Shown here piece after piece: positions 1 through 5,014 of a stretch of DNA of 5,014 nt. The stretch covers positions 1-5,014 of the forward strand of contig JAQGPE010000505.1 in the NCBI GenBank assembly GCA_028293225.1, written 5' to 3'. Under the pieces are notes generated by a model that was given only the letters and a program-made list of their open reading frames with translations, was not told the DNA's origin and did no database searches. Position numbers and translations under genes: made by a program. Every line of letters begins with the position of its first letter. Position 1 is the first letter of the stretch. Origin of the DNA: Akkermansiaceae bacterium. GTDB taxonomy: Bacteria; Verrucomicrobiota; Verrucomicrobiia; Verrucomicrobiales; Akkermansiaceae.

Positions 1-431
1 GTCTGGGACTTTCTTTGGTAAGGCTGGAGCGCGTCGAGATGCGGCAGAAAATGGGTCCGGTGCAGCATCAGGTCGGGTTGGATCTGGCGGATGGCACGCC
101 GGTTTTCGATGTGAAGCCGTATTTACCCTATGCCGAGGCTCCCCAGGCGATCGGAGGATTTGCGGCCGAGGCGCCGGAGAGGCTGGAAGTCGTGGCCGGA
201 ACACCGGATTTTGAGCCTCTGCCGCCGCGCACGCAAAGGGTGATCCGGGATGCCCTTTCGCTGGATCCGCGACCGCCTGCCGGGCGCAGCGAGCCCGACC
301 GGATCTATGGCGTTGGGCTGTGCGGCCGGGAGGTGAAGTTCACAGTGAGCGATGGGGTTTGCCGGATCGTGTCCGTTTGCCAGGCGGCGGATTCAGGACT
401 AAGTGAAGTGAATCGCAGGTTGAAAGCTTAA
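1..431 (+). CDS. trmO: tRNA (adenine(37)-N6)-methyltransferase TrmO, C-terminal part (5' end outside window)
   Basis: This is the 3' portion of a TrmO/TsaA (UPF0066) gene. The family uses S-adenosylmethionine to methylate N6 of t6A37 in threonine tRNAs in the cytoplasm. The frame is open from base 3 (LGLSLVRLERVE), matching the family's 'RPNPIGLSLV' segment, so the TTG at base 15 is an internal codon and the gene starts upstream of the window. The hallmark DGTPVFDVKPYLPYAEA lies at about 90-140, and a DPRP motif starts near base 264, followed by DRIYGVGL and the final beta strand. E. coli TrmO has DPRPAYR at this place; here it reads DPRPPAGR, so the usual Tyr is missing. The gene ends with TAA at 429-431, followed 24 bases later by the ankyrin lipoprotein gene. 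Family assignment is firm; activity cannot be judged without the N-terminal half. Confidence 0.9.
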   Translation, partial: LGLSLVRLERVEMRQKMGPVQHQVGLDLADGTPVFDVKPYLPYAEAPQAIGGFAAEAPERLEVVAGTPDFEPLPPRTQRVIRDALSLDPRPPAGRSEPDRIYGVGLCGREVKFTVSDGVCRIVSVCQAADSGLSEVNRRLKA

Positions 432-455
432 GATTTCCAAAGTATTACCCATTTC

Positions 456-1973
456 ATGAACACGCGGATCGCGGCCGTTCTGGGGGTTTGTGCGGGCATG
501 GCCCTCTTTCTCCCTGGCTGCAAAAACAAGAAGGAGTCGGTGAAACAGGATCTGGCCGAGTCGGGCTACGATCTGACTCCGGAGGCGTATTTCCGTGCGG
601 CGGAGAGTGATGATACCACGGCGATGGCCAAGATCATCAAAGGAGGCGTGCCGATTCAGACCCTGAACACCGCTGGCGATACCGCCCTGCACGCCGCGGC
701 GATGGCGAACATGATGAAGTCGGTGAAGTTCCTGCTGGATCAGCGCGTGCCTGTGGATGTTCCGGGGGAAAATGGCCGGACTCCGCTGATGGCGGCGGTG
801 GTGCGCGGCCGGCCGGAGATGGTGCGCTTTCTTCTGAAGATGGGTGCTGATCCCATGCGCCGCGACGCCGAGAGCTACCGGCCGCTGCTGATGGCCGTCC
901 GGGAGGGCCGGGTGGACATGATCGCGGAGCTCGCTCCGTTTGATCGCGAGGATTTGGACAATGCGATGCTGGCGGCGTCCCTGATGGGCAAGCCAAAGGA
1001 AATCGATGAACTGGCGAACTACGGCGCCTCGGTTTACGCCCGCATGGAGGACGGCCGCACCGCCCTGATGCTGGCGGCTGAAAACGATCACAAGGACGCG
1101 GCGAAGATGCTGCTGGATATCGGCGCGAACCGTTTCTCCATGAATGAAAAAGGGCAGATCGCCGCCGATCTGGCCCGGGAGGCCGGGCATGCCGACCTAG
1201 CCCTGTGGCTGGCGAGCGAGCCGACCAAGGAGGAATACGGGATTGAGGAGCCTGAGTCGGCGGGGGTTTCGATGCAGCATCACCTCGATTCGTCAGTGGC
1301 GGCGGAAAAGAACGGCGGCAGCTCATTTAAAGAAACTTCACAAACCAGCGGCCGGAATCAGTCCGATGCCACCTCACCGGTCCGGCGGATGGCGGCGGTG
1401 TCGCTGGATGGCGGCAAACTGGGAGTGACCGATCCCGGAACTCCCCCGGTATCGGCTGCGGCTGACGAAGACCGGCCGGGACCAAAGGGAGCGGCCCTGC
1501 CCGTGCCGCTGGTCATGAGGGGCTACCGGCAAAAGGAGCTGCCGCTGCGGGTGGAGTCGGTCAGCGGCGGGACGGCCTACCTGCGGGTGGCCGGGGCCAG
1601 GGCCGTACCCTTCACCGAAGGCGCCAGCTTGCCGGGTTCTCCTCTGAAAGTGGTTCGCATCCAGAAGAAGATGCACTCCAGCAAGGAGAACAACGGCGTG
1701 CCAATCGATGTTTCAGTGGTCGAAGTGGAAGATTCGGCAACCGGCCGGCGCCGCGAACTGCTGACCGGCGAGGCAGCCGGGGCGAGCGACCCGGTGGCGC
1801 TGGTGGAGGATTCGGTGACGGGAAAACGCTACGTCGCGAAGACCGGCCAGAAGTTCCAGAGTGCCGATGGCACCGAGTACCGGGTGGCGGATGTCAGGCC
1901 GAATCAAATGGTTGTTGAGAAACCTGCGTCGGGTGAGGTATGGACCGTCCCGCTCCGCGGGCCGCGAGGGTGA
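456..1973 (+). CDS. Ankyrin-repeat lipoprotein with duplicated beta-rich C-terminal domain
   Basis: The 505-residue product begins with a lipoprotein signal peptide: Arg4, a hydrophobic core at 5-19 and the lipobox LPGC at 19-22, with Cys22 the predicted lipidated residue. Residue 23 is Lys, not Asp, so it is probably sorted to the outer membrane or remains periplasmic-facing. Residues 42-254 form about seven ankyrin repeats. The best are 72-104 (GDTALHAAA), 105-137 (NGRTPLMAAV) and 198-230 (DGRTALMLAA); those at 138-197 are degenerate. A Ser/Gly/Pro/Asp-rich linker (about 257-350) leads to a beta-rich domain at 351-501 with two related units sharing VEDSxTGxR (425-431 and 450-458 regions). 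Ankyrin repeats bind protein partners, so I infer an envelope scaffold role, but no partner is identifiable. The ATG at 456 is chosen because the signal peptide begins there; no Shine-Dalgarno sequence precedes it. The ACT-domain gene starts 12 bases after the stop, suggesting co-transcription. Confidence 0.88.
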   Translation: MNTRIAAVLGVCAGMALFLPGCKNKKESVKQDLAESGYDLTPEAYFRAAESDDTTAMAKIIKGGVPIQTLNTAGDTALHAAAMANMMKSVKFLLDQRVPVDVPGENGRTPLMAAVVRGRPEMVRFLLKMGADPMRRDAESYRPLLMAVREGRVDMIAELAPFDREDLDNAMLAASLMGKPKEIDELANYGASVYARMEDGRTALMLAAENDHKDAAKMLLDIGANRFSMNEKGQIAADLAREAGHADLALWLASEPTKEEYGIEEPESAGVSMQHHLDSSVAAEKNGGSSFKETSQTSGRNQSDATSPVRRMAAVSLDGGKLGVTDPGTPPVSAAADEDRPGPKGAALPVPLVMRGYRQKELPLRVESVSGGTAYLRVAGARAVPFTEGASLPGSPLKVVRIQKKMHSSKENNGVPIDVSVVEVEDSATGRRRELLTGEAAGASDPVALVEDSVTGKRYVAKTGQKFQSADGTEYRVADVRPNQMVVEKPASGEVWTVPLRGPRG

Positions 1974-1985
1974 CTTTTTAGAATC

Positions 1986-2441
1986 ATGGCTGCCAAAACC
2001 ATCGAACCGGGAAGTCCGGTCAAACAGTTCTCGGTGATGCTTCATAACCGCGCCGGGGCTCTGGCCGCGCTGGTGAAGCTGCTGCGCAATGCCGCGATCG
2101 AGGTGGTCGGCCTGAGCATGCAGGACTCGCGCGATGCCACCGTCGCCCGCCTGGTGGTGACCGATCCGGAGACGGCCGAGCACATTTTCATGGAGAAGGG
2201 GATTCCCTACACCACCTGTGACCTGGTGGTGCTTTCCCTGAAGGAATCCGGTCCTGAACTGCTGCCGATCCTCGACACCCTGATGGTGGCCGAGACGAAC
2301 ATCGATTTCGCCTATGCGTTGATGCCTTCCCAGCAAGGACATGCGTTGCTGGCGCTGCACGTCGAGGACTACGATTTTGCGACTTCGATTTTGGGCCAGT
2401 CCGGCTTCAAACTGCTGAAGCAGGAGGACCTGAGCCGCTGA
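1986..2441 (+). CDS. Tandem ACT-domain protein (COG4747-like, amino-acid sensing)
   Basis: This 151-residue cytosolic protein consists of almost nothing but two ACT domains, at about residues 12-77 and 80-147. The first opens with KQFSVMLHNRAGALAAL, where N21-R22-A23-G24-A25-L26 fits the ligand-loop pattern (N-x-P/A-G-x-L) of ACT domains. It continues with a beta strand, LVVTDPETA and a helix. The second has the strand VVLSLKESGPELL, in which the usual Gly-Gly/Leu loop is degraded, then INID-like NIDFAYAL and HALLALHVEDYDFA. The order of elements matches stand-alone tandem ACT proteins of the COG4747 type, which are presumed to bind an amino acid and regulate. No enzyme or DNA-binding domain is attached, so it must act through partners or simply by ligand binding. 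It starts 12 bases after the lipoprotein stop with no visible Shine-Dalgarno sequence. The target pathway cannot be read from the sequence. Confidence 0.88.
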   Translation: MAAKTIEPGSPVKQFSVMLHNRAGALAALVKLLRNAAIEVVGLSMQDSRDATVARLVVTDPETAEHIFMEKGIPYTTCDLVVLSLKESGPELLPILDTLMVAETNIDFAYALMPSQQGHALLALHVEDYDFATSILGQSGFKLLKQEDLSR

Positions 2442-2493
2442 AGCGATTTCCGTTAGGCGCGGCATTGGGCGAAAATTGAGCCTGTTGACGGTT

Positions 2494-2524
2494 GCGCGCC
2501 GCCAGCGGGTCGGGTACGGCGCGT
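2494..2524. promoter_or_regulatory. GC-rich inverted repeat upstream of the peroxiredoxin gene
   Basis: In the 112-base gap before the peroxiredoxin there is a perfect 7-base inverted repeat, CGCGCCG (2495-2501) and CGGCGCG (2517-2523), separated by 15 bases and extendable by one G.U pair at 2494/2524. It ends 29 bases before the ATG and is followed by TGCTTTCC. It could be a weak terminator for the upstream trmO-lipoprotein-ACT genes (the T tract is poor), a 5' leader hairpin of the peroxiredoxin mRNA, or an operator. A TTGACG sequence at 2485-2490 resembles a -35 box, but no good -10 box sits at proper spacing. The repeat is seen directly; its role is inference. Confidence 0.35.
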
Positions 2525-2553
2525 GCTTTCCGATTCCGTCCCCTACGATCATC

Positions 2554-3180
2554 ATGTCCGTTCTTGTTGGTAAGAAAGCGCCCTCGTTCTCCGCGAAAGC
2601 CGTGGTTGGAGAAGTCATCGTCGAAGACTTTTCCCTGGAGCAGTTCCTCGGGGAGAAATACGTGATCCTGTTCTTCTACCCGAAGGATTTCACCTTTGTG
2701 TGCCCGACGGAGCTGCATCGCTTCCAGGAAGAGATCGCGGAATTCGAATCCCGCAACGTGGCGGTGGTCGGTTGCTCCACGGACACGGAGATGTCGCACT
2801 GGGCCTGGCTGCAGACGCCGAAGGCAAAGGGCGGGATCCAGGGCGTGCAGTACCCGCTGGTGGCCGACACCAACAAGACCATCGCCTCGGCCTACGATGT
2901 GCTGGCCGGCGAGTGGGATGTGAATGAAGAAGGCCAGCTGGTGGCGATCGGGGAAATGGTTGCCTATCGCGGCCTGTTCCTGATCGATAAGGCGGGCGTG
3001 GTCCGCCATCAGGTGGTGAACGACATGCCGCTGGGCCGCTCGATCGTCGAGGCTCTGCGGGTGGTCGATGCTCTTCAGCATTTCGAATCTCACGGCGAAG
3101 TCTGCCCGATGGACTGGAGCCGCGGCGACAAGGCCATGGTGCCGGACCATGCCGGAGTAAGCAGCTACCTGGCGAACTGA
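2554..3180 (+). CDS. Typical 2-Cys peroxiredoxin (AhpC/Prx1 type)
   Basis: The 208-residue cytosolic enzyme reduces hydrogen peroxide and organic hydroperoxides and is normally recycled by thioredoxin or AhpF. The active-site segment FYPKDFTFVCPTE (41-53) carries Pro43, Thr47 and peroxidatic Cys50. Arg139 in YRGLFLID completes the catalytic set, and resolving Cys184 lies in GEVCPMDW. Two departures from the common form are visible. About 12-13 extra residues lie between YDVL (114-117) and YRGLFLID (138-145), and the C-terminus ends SSYLAN without the YF motif of peroxide-sensitive Prx1 proteins. The GGLG motif is also altered (GGIQG, 93-97). The ATG at 2554 is chosen over an in-frame TTG at 2476 because MSVLVGKKAPSF is where family members begin, and the upstream extension crosses a GC-rich inverted repeat. 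No reductase gene is adjacent and no Shine-Dalgarno sequence precedes the start. It ends just before a hairpin terminator. Confidence 0.95.
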   Translation: MSVLVGKKAPSFSAKAVVGEVIVEDFSLEQFLGEKYVILFFYPKDFTFVCPTELHRFQEEIAEFESRNVAVVGCSTDTEMSHWAWLQTPKAKGGIQGVQYPLVADTNKTIASAYDVLAGEWDVNEEGQLVAIGEMVAYRGLFLIDKAGVVRHQVVNDMPLGRSIVEALRVVDALQHFESHGEVCPMDWSRGDKAMVPDHAGVSSYLAN

Positions 3181-3200
3181 AGCCCATAGCGATTTTCAAA

Positions 3201-3236
3201 GGGAGCCGCGGTCAGACCTGCGGTTCCCCGTTTCTT
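3201..3236 (+). terminator. Hairpin terminator after the peroxiredoxin, shared with the convergent gene's 3' end
   Basis: Left arm GGGAGCCGC (3201-3209) pairs with GCGGTTCCC (3220-3228): eight Watson-Crick pairs and one G.U pair. A further GGT/ACC inner pairing (3210-3212 with 3216-3218) has one bulged T. A TTTCTT tract follows at 3231-3236. It starts 21 bases after the peroxiredoxin stop. Read from the minus strand, the G.U pair becomes an A.C mismatch and the trailing T run is interrupted (TTTGAAAAT). It therefore looks better suited to stopping plus-strand transcription, though it may work both ways. The stop codon of the minus-strand gene lies in its loop region. Confidence 0.6.
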
Positions 3237-3817
3237 GCGGCGCTTCGAAGCGCAGCGTCCCGGGCTGCGGTGATGGTTGCGAGCCAGCGGCGGTAATCGT
3301 TAACGACAAATCGCTCGAATTCTCCATCCGGGAAAATCAGCCGAAGCCGGTTGGGAATCGTTCCGAAATATTTCGAAAGTTCGACGCGGGAGATTTCCTG
3401 GAGGTTCGCACTCCAATCAGGCTCGCCAGGTTTGGCTTTGTTGCTGCGGAACAGGACGCGCTGGCTGGTGAGGATCAGATAGCCTATCTGGGAGCTTTTG
3501 AGGCTGGTGGCGCGGCTGACAGATCCCTCAAAAACGGGGCTTTCTCCTCCGGTATCGGGTGGGTTTGCCTGTGCTTTCCGATATTGGTGGCGAGCGATCA
3601 CGCCCATGAACGGGCCGAAAAACAGACCTCCTGCCAGACCTGTCCAGATTCCGGAAAGATGGTTGGGGCCTTTGATGCCGAAAACGAGAGCCATCCCCAG
3701 GCTATAAAAAAGACCCGAGAACAGGGAGATCCTCATCCAGGCCGGTTCGGAAGCCTTGGTTCCGCTGATGGCGGAAGGAGGTTCGGCCCGGGGAGGGGAA
3801 TAGGGATCGACGCTCAT
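3212..3817 (-). CDS. Membrane protein with two helices and a probable GRAM/PH-like domain, function unknown
   Basis: I do not recognise a named family for this 201-residue protein. It starts with a short proline-rich cytosolic tail (DPYSPPRAEPP), then has hydrophobic segments at about 29-48 and 55-75, predicted as two transmembrane helices joined by a short loop. The soluble C-terminal part (about 95-185) shows the order typical of GRAM or bacterial PH-like domains: a strand IGYLILTSQRVLF (111-123), a basic turn, WSANLQEISRVEL (135-147), then LRLIFPDGEFERFVV (158-172) and a closing amphipathic helix. Such domains usually sit at the membrane surface, so a membrane-anchored adaptor is a reasonable guess, but no ligand or partner is evident. 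The gene begins 13 bases after the 143-residue gene upstream of it, so the two are probably co-transcribed. Its last codons run into the terminator hairpin shared with the convergent peroxiredoxin. Confidence 0.8.
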   Translation of the reverse strand: MSVDPYSPPRAEPPSAISGTKASEPAWMRISLFSGLFYSLGMALVFGIKGPNHLSGIWTGLAGGLFFGPFMGVIARHQYRKAQANPPDTGGESPVFEGSVSRATSLKSSQIGYLILTSQRVLFRSNKAKPGEPDWSANLQEISRVELSKYFGTIPNRLRLIFPDGEFERFVVNDYRRWLATITAARDAALRSAARNGEPQV

Positions 3818-3830
3818 GAGGCGGAAGAGC

Positions 3831-4262
3831 TCACTCGGTCGTCGTGAGCCACATCGCGTCGGAGATTTCCGCGGCGATCATCCCGGCGAGGCGGCGGGCG
3901 TCACCGTCGAGGCGGTGCTGGCCGGAGGTTTCACCATGGATGAGCAGGCAGATGGCGCGGGTCATGGCGTGCTCGCCGAGGTAGTGGGCGATTTCCTCTT
4001 TCGAGGCCATGGAAAACAGGCCGGCGTAAAAAAGCGGCTTGGGGTCGCGGATCTGTTGCTTGCGCTGGACGAGTTCCATCGCGAGATCGCAGGATTTCTC
4101 CAGCCGCAGCGGATCGACCTTTTCCAGGTGGTCCATGTAGGCGCCGGCGTTCTCGCGCAGATGGCCGCGGACGATCCAGCGGCCGTTGATGCGGCGGACT
4201 TTCGCGACGTTTTTGGTTTCCTCCCAGGGGAGAAGGGGCGTCAGGAAGGCGGAGGAAGTCAT
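3831..4262 (-). CDS. Conserved-looking 143-residue cytosolic protein of unknown function
   Basis: I cannot assign this protein to a family. It has no signal peptide or membrane segment. Residues 19-35 look like a short beta hairpin (VAKVRRINGRWIVRGHL), and the rest appears mainly helical, with charged stretches at 43-72, 87-105 and 117-137. A His-Gly-Glu at 109-111 and a GDARRL segment at 120-125 stand out but match no motif I know. Codons are strongly biased to G or C at the third position, as in neighbouring genes, which supports the minus strand over the long overlapping plus-strand frame. That frame encodes no recognisable protein. The ATG at 4262 is the natural start given where the preceding gene ends; no Shine-Dalgarno sequence is visible. 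The GRAM-like membrane protein gene follows after 13 bases, so the two may act together, which is inference. Confidence 0.72.
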   Translation of the reverse strand: MTSSAFLTPLLPWEETKNVAKVRRINGRWIVRGHLRENAGAYMDHLEKVDPLRLEKSCDLAMELVQRKQQIRDPKPLFYAGLFSMASKEEIAHYLGEHAMTRAICLLIHGETSGQHRLDGDARRLAGMIAAEISDAMWLTTTE

Positions 4263-4319
4263 GCTTGGAGGAAGACAGGCCGGAATTTCCGTTGTGGCCG
4301 ATCTTACCCTGTCCGGAGA
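4263..4319. other. 57-base gap between the Pr6Pr gene and the 143-residue gene
   Basis: This is the only non-trivial spacer in the minus-strand gene set. It contains a 6-base inverted repeat, GACAGG (4274-4279) and CCTGTC (4308-4313), with a 28-base loop and no T tract. I see no convincing promoter, ribosome binding site or terminator. Read-through from the Pr6Pr gene into the next gene is plausible. Confidence 0.3.
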
Positions 4320-5014
4320 TTATTTCAACCCCTCTTGGGCATGTGGCGGTTTTGCGACCCGCCGGCACCAGGCGATCACCCCGAGGCCACCGAGGTAAAA
4401 TACTCCGGTGAGCGCTGTTGAATAGAGCAGCAGCCGCTGATAGCCGAGGGTGGCGGGATTCATGAAAAAGTACGGGTAGTCACCCAGGATGGCACCGCGT
4501 CCGAGCACCCAGATCCAGTAGGCAACCGGGTAGGCCAGCCAAGTGAGTGCCAGCTTCCAGGGAAGGTTTTGCTTTGGCACGAAGAGTGTCCAGTAGGCCA
4601 GATAGAGCAGGGGAGTGGCGTAGTGGAGGATGATATTGGCTGCTCCTTGCCAGCCTGGAGGATGCCAAAACCGGGCGAGCAGGAGGGTGTAGAGACTGCT
4701 GACCAGGACGATGTAGAGCAGTACGCCGGTGCTGACGGATGCCCGGCCGAATGAGCTGCCGATCCGGCTGTCGGGCCTCACCAGGGCGAAGGCATAGCTG
4801 GCGAGAACCAGAAGGTTGGTGAGAATGGTGAAGTAGCTGAGCAGCTTCATGATCATCAATCCCAGACCCAGGCCGAGTCCCACGAATGAATCCACCAGGA
4901 TGCAGCTCTGGATGGTCAGTCCAGCGAGAGCGGTAGCGAAACCGAGCAGGGCGAATGCCCGCCGCCCGTCCGGTTGCGAAACCGGCAGAGCGGAAAAGAA
5001 GGACGCGTGCCGGG
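4320..5014 (-). CDS. Pr6Pr-family six-helix membrane protein (5' end outside window)
   Basis: The product resembles the Pr6Pr family of bacterial integral membrane proteins, whose biochemical role is not established. Counting from the GTG at 4895, hydrophobic segments lie at about 18-38, 54-73, 88-106, 114-133 and 155-176. Family-like motifs are YFTILTN (21-27), LHYATPLLYLAYWTLF (90-105), AYPVAYW (121-127) and GDYPYFFM (138-145). The frame stays open from 4896 to the window edge and encodes a further helix (ALLGFATALAGLTIQSCILV) after DGRR, which fits the family's first membrane segment. No ATG, GTG or TTG codon occurs in that stretch, so the true start lies beyond base 5014 and the GTG at 4895 is internal. 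With it there are six helices, as expected. The tail is short and polar (CRRVAKPPHAQEGLK). The 143-residue gene begins 57 bases after its stop. Confidence 0.85.
   Translation of the reverse strand, partial: RHASFFSALPVSQPDGRRAFALLGFATALAGLTIQSCILVDSFVGLGLGLGLMIMKLLSYFTILTNLLVLASYAFALVRPDSRIGSSFGRASVSTGVLLYIVLVSSLYTLLLARFWHPPGWQGAANIILHYATPLLYLAYWTLFVPKQNLPWKLALTWLAYPVAYWIWVLGRGAILGDYPYFFMNPATLGYQRLLLYSTALTGVFYLGGLGVIAWCRRVAKPPHAQEGLK

Noticed and set aside
399..1190. 263-codon minus-strand open frame opposite the ankyrin lipoprotein
   Set aside because: Its translation is rich in His/Arg/Gln with no recognisable domain, and it lies wholly opposite a clear ankyrin gene. It is a by-product of GC-biased third codon positions.
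2485..2520. Sigma-70-type promoter with TTGACG as the -35 box
   Set aside because: No acceptable -10 hexamer occurs 16-18 bases downstream; the nearest TA-containing hexamer (2515-2520) is 24 bases away. It is mentioned only as context for the inverted repeat.
2476..2553. TTG at 2476 as the peroxiredoxin start
   Set aside because: It would add 26 residues not found in the family and run through the inverted repeat. The ATG at 2554 gives the normal N-terminus.
1713..2618. 301-codon minus-strand open frame opposite the ACT gene
   Set aside because: It spans parts of three plus-strand genes and the spacer, and gives His/Gln/Arg-rich sequence without motifs. The plus-strand genes have clear family matches.
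2407..3150. 247-codon minus-strand open frame opposite the peroxiredoxin
   Set aside because: It is fully antisense to an unmistakable peroxiredoxin, with low-quality composition.
4274..4313. GACAGG/CCTGTC hairpin as a terminator after the Pr6Pr gene
   Set aside because: The stem is only six pairs with a 28-base loop and no T tract, so it is within chance expectation.
3816..4421. 201-codon plus-strand open frame opposite the 143-residue gene
   Set aside because: It overlaps two minus-strand genes, including the end of the recognisable Pr6Pr gene, and shows no domain. Codon bias favours the minus strand.
4854..4880. Gly-Leu run (GLGLGLGL) in the Pr6Pr protein as a DNA repeat
   Set aside because: It is a short low-complexity stretch in a membrane segment, with varied codons and no longer repeat structure.

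Overview
The window is a compact, GC-rich bacterial chromosomal segment with no mobile element, CRISPR array, rRNA or tRNA that I can see. It carries seven protein genes and no gap longer than about 112 bases. The look of the genes suggests a Verrucomicrobiota-type bacterium (Luteolibacter/Akkermansiaceae-like). The pointers are a periplasmic ankyrin lipoprotein, a Pr6Pr-type membrane protein, and five readable gene starts without a Shine-Dalgarno sequence. This assignment is an inference and is not proven by any marker gene.

Left half, plus strand: the 3' end of trmO (tRNA t6A37 N6-methyltransferase; its 5' part lies outside the window) is followed after 24 bases by a 505-residue ankyrin-repeat lipoprotein with a beta-rich, internally duplicated C-terminal domain. 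A 151-residue tandem ACT-domain protein starts 12 bases after that. Then comes a 112-base gap holding a GC-rich inverted repeat, and a 208-residue typical 2-Cys peroxiredoxin. The first three genes are close enough to be co-transcribed. The peroxiredoxin may have its own promoter and ends at a hairpin terminator.

Right half, minus strand: reading right to left, a six-helix Pr6Pr-family membrane protein (5' end beyond the window) is followed after 57 bases by an unrecognised 143-residue cytosolic, mostly helical protein. A 201-residue protein with two membrane segments and a probable GRAM/PH-like domain follows 13 bases later. This gene set converges on the peroxiredoxin, and the stop codon of its last gene sits inside the terminator hairpin.

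Functionally this looks like a housekeeping and envelope neighbourhood: tRNA modification, an envelope lipoprotein, amino-acid sensing, peroxide detoxification and membrane proteins of unknown role. I see no clear multi-gene defence or biosynthetic system. The least explained parts are the lipoprotein's C-terminal domain, the 143-residue protein with its GRAM-like partner, and the insertion in the peroxiredoxin.
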